NCBI GenBank assembly: GCA_019915015.1
Contig: JAHBBC010000029.1
Location: 62,001 to 126,000 of the forward strand
Direction of reading: 5' to 3'
Source: Auriscalpium vulgare
Taxonomy: Eukaryota > Basidiomycota > Agaricomycetes > Russulales > Auriscalpiaceae
Length of the DNA stretch: 64,000 bases
Below the pieces are notes generated by a model, which was not told the DNA's origin, searched no databases, and was given only the letters and a program-made list of their open reading frames with translations. This document shows positions 10,863-20,049 of this stretch, in pieces; within the stretch, counting starts at the first letter, position 1, and the number at the start of each line of letters is the position of its first letter. A program made the translations under genes and the position numbers.

Positions 10863-11034
10863 GTCGAGTCCACCATCCAGAATGACTTTTCACGTACTCA
10901 GCTGGCAATGCTCATCGGTCTAGACGCTAAAGCCTTAGCAGTGCAGACGGCTTACCTCCCTTTCTTGTTATCCAATATACTTCCAAAGCCTTCCAGCCTC
11001 AAGCTGGCCTTAAGCTCAAGCTTGGCGTGGAGGA

Positions 11035-11440
11035 GCCGCCGGCCGCCGGGGTGGAAAATTAGTCACGTGCACCGTGCTACCGCCAGAGCCGAGTGGCAGA
11101 GCCGAGTGGCATCAGGTGGCACCCCAGCGCGCTCCGGCGTCTTGCCTTCTTGGCATCACTGCCGTCCCGCCCGCTGTACGGCGAGCGCTCCACCGACGGC
11201 GAACGCCCACGACTTGCCTGGGGCTGGGCTCGCTTTCTGCCACCCGGGGCTCATGCCGCATGCGCCTCGGGCTCTCAGACTTGCCTTAGGTGCGCCTAGC
11301 GGGGCACTCCCGATCCAGATGCCGGTTGCGCGGTGAAGACGAGTACCGGCGGTGGCGTGCGGCTGCGCCGGCGGGGTGGCGGGCGCCGGGCTGCGCGTGC
11401 GCGAGTGGCCACGTGCGGGGATGGGGAGCGTGAGCGGGCG
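11035..11440 (-). pseudogene. Degenerate copy of SRRM1-like gene 3' part, block 1/2
   Basis: This stretch aligns by eye with 16860-17790 of the intact gene, with internal deletions. It shares GCGAGCGCTCCACCGACGGC, GGGGCTGGGCTCGCTTTCTG, the CTCGGGCTC runs, and GTGCGGCTGCGCCGG followed by CTGCGCGTGCGCGAG. The SR reading frame is broken. A short direct repeat, GCCGAGTGGCA, occurs at 11088-11110. Confidence 0.75.
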
Positions 11441-12056
11441 TACCATTTTTTTGTTCGGCCTACATGACCATCCTGGACAAGCCACAGGGACGTCGTGCGC
11501 TCTGGGAGGGTGGATATCAGAGCATCTCGAGATTGAAGCCACGAAGAGCTCTGCTACTATCTGGTCAGCAGTACTGCCACATTTTCTGCCACACTGCCTT
11601 TTGATCGTCGTAACTCTCGCCTAGTGCGGGCGGCCTTGGCGTCGCGAGGCCATCATGGTCGTGGTCCTGTCTGGAGGCGGCTAGTAGGCGGTGGAACGAC
11701 TGTCTTCCGTAATGGAGATTCGTTCTGCGCTTCCTCTGCTCTGTCCTCTGCTCCCACCGGTACCTGTGGCGTTTCACCTTCTGTGGCGTTTCGATTGCAG
11801 GGCATTACAGGTTTTTATTTTTGTTTGTTTCTAGACACAGACTGCTTCACAGAAATGGCTGGCACCCGCTGGTAGCGACCATCAGCGCGGAGAGAGCAAG
11901 CCAGTATGTAAGTACTATCTTTTTCGAGCGTTTCACTGACCAGAACCGTATGCCGCCGAACATCATATATGTTTGATTGATACCCAGCATCTTTACGGGA
12001 TGACGGAGGGTTCAGAGTTTGTTTCACAGCGCACTCGCCCGGCGTACGTCTTTCTC
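11441..12056. other. Upstream flank of precursor gene 2
   Basis: No gene is seen. The stretch is closely similar to 14140-14674, sharing AGCCACGAAGAGCTCTG, the GCCATCATGGTCGTGGTCCT word and TGTCTTCCGTAATGGA. It probably contains the promoter of gene 2. Confidence 0.6.
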
Positions 12057-12063
12057 TATAAAA
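12057..12063 (+). promoter_or_regulatory. TATA box of precursor gene 2
   Basis: TATAAAA within TTCTCTATAAAAGTAGAGC, 153 bp before the ATG. The context is identical to gene 3. Confidence 0.7.
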
Positions 12064-12215
12064 GTAGAGCTTTTATCTCTCGGGTCCTCCAGCTGCGCTC
12101 ACCTTCGTTCCATTCTTTCTCGGTACAGGCTACCACCGGTGCATTTTTGACGATCATTCCTGCAGTTTTTCTTTTTGACGACTCATCTTTCATCACCTCC
12201 ATCCATTAATCGACA

Positions 12216-13114
12216 ATGCACGCCTCCACTGTTGCTCTGACTCTCGCCCTCGTGGCCGCCACCGCGTCTGCTGCACCCAACCCTGAGTGAGTGTCTGTCC
12301 GCTCGCACATCACACGGCTCAGAGCCTAATCGAGTTCACTTCACCTTCAGACCTGTCTTCGCTCGCGGCATAGGCCATGACATCGAGAACGTTGCCGGCG
12401 ATGCGGCCAGCATCCTGCCTACGGTCCTGAAGTTCCTCAAGCGCCATGAGGAGGTCGACGCCCGCGGCATCGGCAAAACCATCGAGCATATCGCCGGTGA
12501 CGCGACGAACCTGCTCCCTCTCCTCCTCCTCAAGCGCGAGGTCGACGCGCGCGGCCTCGGCAAAACCCTCGAGCATGTCGCCGGTGACGCGGTGAACCTG
12601 CTCCCTCTCTTCCTCCTCAAGCGCGAGGCAGAGGCTCGCGGCATCGGCAAAACAATCGAGCATGTCGCCGGTGACGCGGCGAACCTGCTCCCTCTCTTCC
12701 TCCTCAAGCGCGACATAGAGGCTCGCGGCTTCGGCAAAACCCTCGAGCATGTCGCCGGTGACGCGGCGAACCTGCTCCCTCTCTTCCTCAAGCGCGAGGT
12801 AGAGGCTCGCGGCTTCGGCAAAACCCTCGAGCATATCGCCGGTGACGCGACGAACCTGCTCCCTCTCTTCCTCCTGAAGCGCGAGGAGGTTGAAGCTCGC
12901 GGTGTCGGCAAGGACATCGAGAACGTTGCCGGGGACGCTATCAACACATTGCCCACCATCCTCAAGTTCGCCAAATTCCTTCCAATCAGGTTCGTACTTG
13001 CACTGCTTGTTGCCCTAGCTTCATTTTGACGAGTTCACCTCGAATTTGTACAGGCGCGAGTACGAGAGCATCGTGACAGACATGGCTGCACGCTCGATTA
13101 ACGACTTGGATTAG
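12216..13114 (+). CDS. KEX2-processed repeat peptide precursor 2
   Basis: Exons 12216-12286, 12351-12989 and 13054-13114 give 256 residues. The signal peptide MHASTVALTLALVAATASA is nearly identical to that of gene 1. Seven units follow. The middle five are 28-31 residues long, have spacers such as EVEAR or HEEVDAR and cores of the type GxGKTxEHxAGDA, and end LLPLFLLKR. The first and last units keep DIENVAGDA as in gene 1. The tail REYESIVTDMAARSINDLD is shared. Compared with gene 1 the core replaces SD with KT and is shorter. Same inferred processing: signal peptidase, then Kex2 at Lys-Arg. Confidence 0.85.
12372..12988 (+). repeat. In-frame tandem repeats of precursor 2
   Basis: Seven units of about 84-96 bp; the middle five are nearly identical in DNA (GGCAAAAC...ATCGAGCAT...GCCGGTGACGCG). 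Confidence 0.9.
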
Positions 13115-13796
13115 ATTGATGACCTTACACATATTTGTCGATTTAACGGGACCTGCAGTATTTATCACTCTCGTTTATTAATGCACCTTTGCTTGTCTCG
13201 GGAATAATCTTCGCGCAGTGTGCTTGCCAACAAGCCGACATCGTGGGCTCACTGGGATCTTGGCATTGAAGATGCCAGACATAACGGAGGTACCTGCTCC
13301 CTTTAGCATACTACCTCTTCACACAATCTGCTGCCCTTGCCCCGGGCCCCGCGATGGTGGGGCTCCATGCTCAGAGAAGAGGTTCCTGAGTCAGTGAGTT
13401 GCCCGTGCGGCAGCGAGTGTGACCGTACAATCATGATGCGTACATATGTCATCCACGCGTCGCAGAGCACTTCCGCTTGTGTCGGTATGTTCTGCTCGGA
13501 GTCCGATCCTTCGAAGCATCCCACACCATGACCATGCGCAAGAATATCATCGAACACGTTCCATTGTACGCTGGTTGATATAGATACGTGCGGTACTATT
13601 AGAAGAAGCGCAGGGGGAGAAAAGGTAGACACAAGACCGGAGCGCCTGGGTGGCCGACGGCCGCAAAGCAAAGCAAGCGGGGAGCAAACTGCACGAAGAC
13701 AACGGCTTTCCCCGTCGAGATTCATATGGATCCAGGGAAAGTCCGGGGGGCGGCCCGGGGGGGGGGGGGGGGGGACGCGGTGAGAGGTTCCAGGCT
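13115..13796. other. 3' flank of precursor gene 2
   Basis: No gene is seen; similar to 16183-16850 over most of its length. It ends next to a G homopolymer. Confidence 0.6.
13757..13774 (+). repeat. G homopolymer, 18 bases
   Basis: An uninterrupted run of G. It sits where block 2 meets the SRRM1-like remnant. Its length is prone to sequencing error. Confidence 0.85.
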
Positions 13797-14115
13797 GAGG
13801 TAAGCGAGGACGCGCCGGCGGCCTGGCGGCGGGGGAATCACGTGCACGCTGCTACGCCACGCACGCGTCTTCCCTCGTCTTCCGTGCATTGCCGTCTCGC
13901 TGCTGCGGCGAGCGTTCCACCGACGTCGACCACCCACGACGCTGCCTGTGGCTGGGGTCTGCTTTCCGCCAACCGGGGCTCTTGCGGCTGATGGGGCTCG
14001 GGCTCACCTGCCAGCACCTGGGGCTCAGACTCACCTTCAAGTTGCGTCTTAACTGCATGCCTTTGCGCCTCACTGGGCTTCGGCTATGCATGCGCGGGGG
14101 ACATCGGCTGCCTGT
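13797..14115 (-). pseudogene. Degenerate copy of SRRM1-like gene 3' part, block 2/3
   Basis: Aligns by eye with 16855-17560 of the intact gene, with a large internal deletion. The start matches the last-exon region (GAGGACGCGCCGGCGGC); later parts match the SR-repeat region (GCGAGCGTTCCACCGACG, CGACCACCCACGACG, GGGGCTCGGGCTCACCTG). The frame is broken. Confidence 0.75.
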
Positions 14116-14674
14116 GAGGATGGATGCCGGAGCATCTTGAGACTTAAGCCACGAAGAGCTCTGTCTTGTGCTGTCTGGTCAGGCTGCCACATTTTCTGCC
14201 ATACTGTTTTTTTGATTGTCGTAACTGTCGCCTACGATACATGCAGAGGATCTCTTGGCAGGCGGTCTCGGCGTCGGGAAGCCATCATGGTCGTGGTCCT
14301 GTCTGGAGGCGGATAGCTTTGCTACGGAATGATTGTCTTCCGTAATGGATACTCGTTCTGCGCGTCATCTGCTCCCTCACCGGCACCTGTGGCATTTCGA
14401 CCGCAGGGCATTCTATGACTCTATCTTTCCTCACTTTGTAGACCATATTGCCTCACAGTAATGACTTTCGACCCTCAGGAAACGACAATAGTGCAGGGAA
14501 AGAGCAAACCAGTATGTAAGTACTATCTTTCTGGAGCGTTTTACTCACCCGCACCGTATGTCGCCGAACACCACATATGTTTGATAGATTCCCATCATCG
14601 TTATGGATTGACGGAGGGTGCCGAGTTTGTTTCACCGTGCACTCGCCTGCACTCGCCCGGCGTTCGTCTTTCTC
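14116..14674. other. Upstream flank of precursor gene 3
   Basis: No gene is seen; similar to 11525-12056. It probably contains the promoter of gene 3. Confidence 0.6.
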
Positions 14675-14680
14675 TATAAA
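14675..14680 (+). promoter_or_regulatory. TATA box of precursor gene 3
   Basis: TATAAA within TTTCTCTATAAAAGTAGAGC, about 164 bp before the ATG. Confidence 0.7.
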
Positions 14681-14843
14681 AGTAGAGCTTTGATGTCTCG
14701 GGTTCTCCAGCTGCGCTCACCTTCGTTTCATTCTTTCTCGGTACAGGCTACCACTGGTGCATTTTCTGACGACCCTTCCTGCATTTTCATTTGTTTTCGA
14801 CGACTTATCTTCCTTCACATCCATCCATTAATATTAATCGACA

Positions 14844-16182
14844 ATGCGCGCCTCTACTGTTGCTCTGACTCTCGCCCTCGCGGCTGCCTCCGCATCTGCT
14901 GCACCCCTTCCGCCGAGTCTTCCGTGAGTGTCTGTCCGCTCGCACATCATACGAGTCTAACCAAGTGCACTTCACCCATCATTAGCCTCCTCCGCATCTC
15001 CAAACCACCAGTCTCGGTCAGCGGCCTTGATCAGCGCAGCATTGGCTCAACCCTCGAGACCGTCGCAGGCGACGCGGCCAAGCTCCTACCTCTCCTCGCC
15101 GGTTTCCTCAAGCGCGAGGAGCTCGAAGGCCGCGATGTCGGCTCGACCATCGAGACCATTGCCGGCGATGCGGCCAGCATCCTGCCTACGGTTCTCAAGT
15201 TCGCCAAGTTCCTCAAGCGCGAGGAGGATGTTGAGGCTCGCAGCCTCGGCTCAACCCTCGAGGGCATCGCCGAGCACTTCATCCCTGTCATCGGCGGCTT
15301 CCTCAAGCGCGAGGACGTCGACATGGAGGCGCGTGGCCTCTTCGAAAGCTTCATTAAAAGCATCGTCGAGGACCAACCAGGCCCCCTTAATCGTCGCAGC
15401 GTTGGCTCAACCATCGAGACCGTCGCCGGCGACGCGGCCAAGCTCCTACCTCTCCTCGCCGGTTTCCTCAAGCGCGAGGAGCTCGAAGGCCGCGATGTCG
15501 GCTCGACCATCGAGAACATTGCCGGCGATGCGGCCAGCATCCTGCCTACGGTTCTCAAGTTCGCCAAGTTCCTCAAGCGCGAGGAGGATGTTGAGGCTCG
15601 CAGCCTCGGCTCAACCCTCGAGGGCATCGCCGAGCACTTCATCCCTGTCATCGGCAGCTTCCTCAAGCGCGAGGACATCGACATAGAGGCGCGTGGCCTC
15701 TTCGAAAGCTTCATTAAAAGCATCGTCGAGGACCAACCAGGCCCCCTTAACCGGCGCAGCGTTGGCTCAACCATCGAGACCGTCGCCGGCGACGCGGCCA
15801 AGCTCCTACCTCTCCTCGCCGGTTTCCTCAAGCGCGAGGAGCTCGAAGGCCGCGATGTCGGCTCGACCATCGAGACCATTGCCGGCGATGCGGCCAGCAT
15901 CCTGCCCACGGTTCTCAAGTTCGCCAAGTTCCTCAAGCGCGAGGAGGTTGAGGCGCGCGATATCATCGGCCCGGTCATCACGACCGCCGCCGGTGACGTG
16001 GCCAACCTCCTGCCCAGCATTATCCAGGCCATCAAGAACCATGGGCCCTTCACCACGTTCGTGCTCGCACTGCTTCTTCTCCCGAGCTTCATTCTGACGA
16101 AATCATCTCAATTTTTTGCAGGCGCGAGTACGAGAGCCTCGTGGCAGACATGGCTGCGCGCTCGATTAACGACTTGGATTAG
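14844..16182 (+). CDS. KEX2-processed repeat peptide precursor 3
   Basis: Exons 14844-14923, 14986-16056 and 16122-16182 give 403 residues. The signal peptide is MRASTVALTLALAAASASA. The protein is built on a 120-residue super-unit of four different peptides. These are SxGSTxETVAGDAAKLL...FLKR, EELEGRDVGSTIE...FLKR, EEDVEARSLGSTLEGIAEHF...FLKR, and one ending ESFIKSIVEDQPGPLNRR. The super-unit occurs twice in full and a third time in part. Both Lys-Arg and Arg-Arg sites are used. The last unit diverges (IIGPVITTAAGDVANLL), and the dibasic pair before the shared tail REYESLVADMAARSINDLD is Thr-Arg instead of Arg-Arg. Four peptide types from one precursor sets it apart from genes 1 and 2. Confidence 0.85.
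15037..15960 (+). repeat. 360 bp higher-order repeat of precursor 3
   Basis: The 360 bp super-unit starts near 15037, 15397 and 15757. The first two copies differ at only a few bases; the third is cut after two peptides. Confidence 0.9.
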
Positions 16183-16850
16183 ATTGATCTTCATGACCTT
16201 ACGACATCTTTGTCAATTTCACGGGATTTGCAGTATTTATCACGTCGTTACAACTCTCATTTACCAATGCACCTTTGGTTGTCTCGGGAATATTCCTCGC
16301 GCAGTGTGCACGCCAACATGGCCGCCATCGTGGGCCACTGGTATCTTAGCGGCCTTACGTTGAAGACGGTCGTAACGGAGGTACATGCTCCCTTACCGTA
16401 CCATCTATTCGCAGAATCTGCTGCCCTTCCCCGGGATGGCGGGGCTCCATATGCTCAGAGAAGAGAGGTTCCTAGTCAGTGATTTGCCCGTGCGGCAGCG
16501 AGTGTGACCGTACATATGTCATCCACGTGTCGCAGAGCACTTCCGCTCGTGTCGGTATGTTCTGCTCGGAGCCCGATCCTCCGATGCATCCCACACCATG
16601 ACCGTGCGCAAGAATAGCATCAAGCACATTCCATTGTACGCTGGCTAGCTATAGATACGTGCATTACGATTAGAAGAAGCGCAGTGAGAGAAAAGGGAGA
16701 GACACAAGACCGGAGCGTCTGGGTGGCCAATGGCCGCAAAGCAAAGCAAACGGGGAACAAACTGCACGACGACAATGCGCTTCTCCCGTCCACATGGGGC
16801 CGTTTTAAGGCGCTGAGAGAGAGGGGAGCGTGGGACGCGGGGAAAGGATT
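16183..16850. other. 3' flank of precursor gene 3, between convergent genes
   Basis: No gene is seen. This flank is shared with the other blocks and directly precedes the stop codon of the minus-strand SRRM1-like gene. Confidence 0.6.
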
Positions 16851-18731
16851 TCAGGTGGACGAGGACGCTCCGGCGGCGGTGCTGCTCTTGCGCGTGCGCA
16901 CGACCTTATTCCGCAGCGCGCGCTCCTTGAGCTCATTCTCGCGGCGCTCGAGCTCATCGCGGCTCGGCTCTTGCGGCCCCTTCACGCACAGCCAAAAAAC
17001 GACGAACACATGCACATTAACATTTCACGTCAGACGCGCTGCGAGGCTACGACGTACCTCCCCACCTTCGCCTCTCCGCTTCTCCGCCTCCGCCGCCTGG
17101 CCCTTGATCTTGAGCCCGCCCGCGCCGCTCGCGCTGTCTTTGCCCCTGCCCGCAGGCGAGCGCGACCGGCGCGGGCTGCGGCTCGCACTGCGCCGACGCT
17201 GCCTGTTGCGGTCGGCCCTCCGCCCTGAGGCACCCTGCCTGTCGGGCGTGCGGCTCCTCGACCGCGCCCTGCCGTCCTCCTTGTCCTTGCCGTTCCGCCT
17301 GCTGCGCTGCGGCAAGCGCTCTACGGACGGCGACCGCCCACGACGTCGTCTGGGGCTGGGGCTTGCTTTCCGCCGTCCAGGGCTCTTGCGCCTCGGGCTC
17401 GCCTTGCGCCTAACCGGGCTGCTCGGGCTTGACTTGCGCCTGATGGGGCTCGGGCTCGCCTGCCGCCTAGCGGGGCTGATACTTGCCTTGCGCCTTGCGG
17501 GGCTCGGGCTGGCTTTGCGCCTCACGGGGCTCGGGCTGGGCCTGCGCGGGCTCCCGGGGCTGCGGGAGCGGCTCCTGCTGTCGCTCAGCCGCCGCCGCCG
17601 CGCGGGCGGGCTGCGACTGTCGCGCTCGCGCTCCCGATCCCGGGTACGCGTGCGCCGGTCGCGCGGCGAGGACGAGTAGGAGGGCGAGCGGCGGCGGCGG
17701 CGCGTGGGCGGCGTGCGGCTGCGCGGGCGCGGTGGCGGGCTGCGCGTGCGCGAGCGGCCGCGGGTGCGTGGGGGCGGGGAGCGCGAGGAGCGCGCGCTGG
17801 AGGGCGTGCGGCGGCGCGGGGGCGGGGTGCGCGAGCGGAATCGCTGGCGCTGTGGTGTGCTGTCAGTTAGTTTGGTTTCTGATGCGTGGATGAGGGAGGC
17901 ACTGACCCCTCCACCACCTCCGCCTCCGCCTCCTCCGCCTCCACCATTTCCACCGCCTCCGCCTCTATTCCCCCACCCGCCATCGCGTGGTCGGTCGTTC
18001 CGGTCGTCGTTCCCGAACCCGCCGCGCCCACGACGCCCCCGTCCACCTCGTCCTCGTCCGCCGCCGCGGCTGTCGCGACCCTCTCGCTCACGATCGCGGA
18101 CCTCGTCGAGGCGGGCTCTGCGGTCGCGCTCCTCCAGTGCCCGATTGTCGTTCTGATTGTGCCGGCGCATTTCCTCCTTCTTCTCTTCGACAAACGCACT
18201 CGGGATACCCACGGTCGACTCCTGCGCATCTAGGAGCAGCGTCCATAACGCCTGCATGAATATTGCCGTTGAATTTGTGAGGAAACCAGTGAGGCTGATT
18301 TGTATCTTCTTCGGGTCGGGGAGCTGTGTGACGTAGCGTCAGGGGAGTAGAAAGACAGTATGGATGTACCACGCACCGGTTGGGAGTCATCCTCGAGGAG
18401 GCCCATAGCATATTCTACCACAACCTCGTCCTCAAAGCCTACGAGCTCGACGACCTTCTTCGCAACCCACGGCCGGATGACCTCCAGGTTCACTTTGCGC
18501 ATGTCGACCTGGTACGAGCTCAGATCATGTGGCCCACAACTCGTGCTGAGAAAGGACGTACCTTCTTGTCGAAGATGGCAGGAAACTTCATGCTCTTGAG
18601 CAGCTTGACCTCCTTGTCGGAGAACCTGCGGTCCTGGTCGGCAGAAGTGCCCTTGAAAAATCCTGGAGATGCAAACCGTGAGCACACTTGGACTATGGGC
18701 GAGTAAGAAGGGGCGCACCGGCGTCAGCCAT
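16851..18731 (-). CDS. SRRM1: PWI-domain SR-repeat splicing protein (SRRM1/SRm160 type)
   Basis: A nuclear splicing co-activator type: the PWI domain binds nucleic acid and the SR repeats bind other SR proteins. Exons 18731-18719 (13 bp), 18662-18562, 18508-18377, 18323-17907, 17849-17058 and 16979-16851 give 527 residues. The N-terminus MADAGFFKGTSADQDRRFSD leads into the PWI domain with VNLEVIRPWVAKKVVELVGF and PDPKKIQISLTGFL. A Gly/Arg-rich part follows, then long Arg-Ser-Pro repeats (residues about 200-480), and a conserved end including ELERRENELKERALRNKVV. The 57 bp stretch 17850-17906 is open in frame but has perfect intron ends and is taken as an intron. The last exon is confirmed by its charged helix. 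The start lies head-to-head with the gene at 19200. Confidence 0.85.
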
Positions 18732-19199
18732 CGCAATAAAAGAGTGCGCTGGGTATACTCGGTGTCTGGAACGACGTCGAGGGCAGCGGCAAGTCGTTCG
18801 CGCGTCTCCGACTCCGACGCGAAGCTCGTGGGAGCGTGGGAAGATGTCGTAAGAGGCGACAGTAAAAAGATAAAAAGATATATTCCTGTAGACAACAGTA
18901 CTTGAAAATACGAGGGGGTCTTGCAGGGACTAGTCGATGCCATTGTGCGCTGAGGACAGGCTGAAAGGGGATGCGATGGGTGCATATGGCGAGGCACGCG
19001 AGATGACGCGCGCGGGCAAGACGACGGCATCTAGGACCACGAAGCTGGGAAGGTGGATGGCCTATCATTCGCCATATCCTCCCGCGGCGACCGCCCGATC
19101 CTCCCTAGACCACCCTTTGCTTCCTCTTGTCTCCTCCCATCGCGTTCGGGGCAAACAGATGGGCTACAGAGCCTTCCGCTGCGCCTCTCATCCCCCTTC

Positions 19200-20049
19200 A
19201 TGTCCAACCCTCTCTCTCCCTTTCCTTCCCACACTGCCGGCTTCCGCCGCCCCACTCACACAGTCGTCCCCGCCGCAGAGGCCACCGCGACTGCCCCCGT
19301 CGCCGACAGCGACGGCGGGGGAGCAGGCATCAGTCACAACTCGCTCGGCATCATCTTCACATTTATCGCCGCTTTCTTCCTGCTGCTCGCCTTCGGCGTC
19401 GGCTCGCGCATCGTGCGACGCCGGAACCGCGCAGCGCGCGAGGCACTGACGCAGCCGATGAGGCGCCCGCGCCCGCCGGCGAAGCCAAAAATGTTCGAAG
19501 TCTGGCTCGACGACGACGGCCACGATAGGGCGCACGGCAGCGCTGCGGAGGGATGGCAGGTGCGTTGCGGGCTTGCTCGCAGTGTCGGTGAGCGTATATC
19601 TCACCCACGGCTCGGCTATATCGGTGCAGCCAATATCCGCCTGGACCGACGGTGCCCGCCCACGCCGACGGCGTCGTCCTCCACAGCCCGCGCAGCCCAC
19701 TGAGCACCACGCCATGATGTCTCAAGCCTGGTTCCGCGGGGTGTATGGCATGAACGAACCCGACGACCCCCCTGCACCACCGCAGCCGTCCGACGTCCAT
19801 GTCGCCGTCCTCATCGCGATGCCCTCGCAATCACGCTCCTCACGAAAGATCCCACTCCAAAGCACACGCAGCGTGGACACTGCCGGTACGAGCTCTACCG
19901 TCCTGCGGGATGCCGGAGATGTTGGGGAGTATGGGAAGGCGCGCTCCGAGGGAGGTATGGACGTGGCGGCAGAGGCCCCCGCGCTAGGTCACGACGGCGA
20001 GTACGTTCTTGGAGTGACACACGTCGGTTGTGCTCTGGAGGAGAGCTGA
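19200..20049 (+). CDS. Single-pass membrane protein, unknown function
   Basis: Exons 19200-19559 and 19630-20049 give 259 residues. A short Pro/Ser/Ala-rich N-terminus is followed by a transmembrane helix (SLGIIFTFIAAFFLLLAFGV), a basic stop-transfer stretch (RIVRRRNRAAREALTQPMRR) and a cytosolic part with KPKMFEVWLDDDG and SRSSRKIPLQST. An earlier in-frame ATG at 19053 is possible; 19200 was chosen because the upstream part reads as leader. No enzyme motif is seen. Fungal relatives of this layout are normally called hypothetical. It shares a promoter region of under 0.5 kb with the SRRM1-like gene. Confidence 0.5.

Larger units (their letters stand above)
6710..16850. repeat. Tandem segmental duplication: three copies of a precursor-gene block
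   Basis: Three blocks in direct orientation each carry a shared upstream flank, TATA box, precursor gene, and a similar 3' flank ending in a piece of the SRRM1-like gene tail. Their gene starts are at 7334, 12216 and 14844. The 3' flanks share, for example, the AGCGAGTGTGACCG words near 9572, 13412 and 16497 and the GCCGCAAAGCAAAGCA words near 9775, 13662 and 16733. The third block runs into the intact SRRM1-like gene; the first two end in degenerate pieces of it. Block 1 is longer because its repeat array is larger and about 1 kb of unrelated DNA follows it. Confidence 0.8.

Noticed and set aside
17867..18233. Gly/Pro-rich frames on the plus strand opposite the SRRM1-like gene
   Set aside because: Antisense of Gly/Arg/Ser repeats; the PWI domain and intron structure fix the gene on the minus strand.
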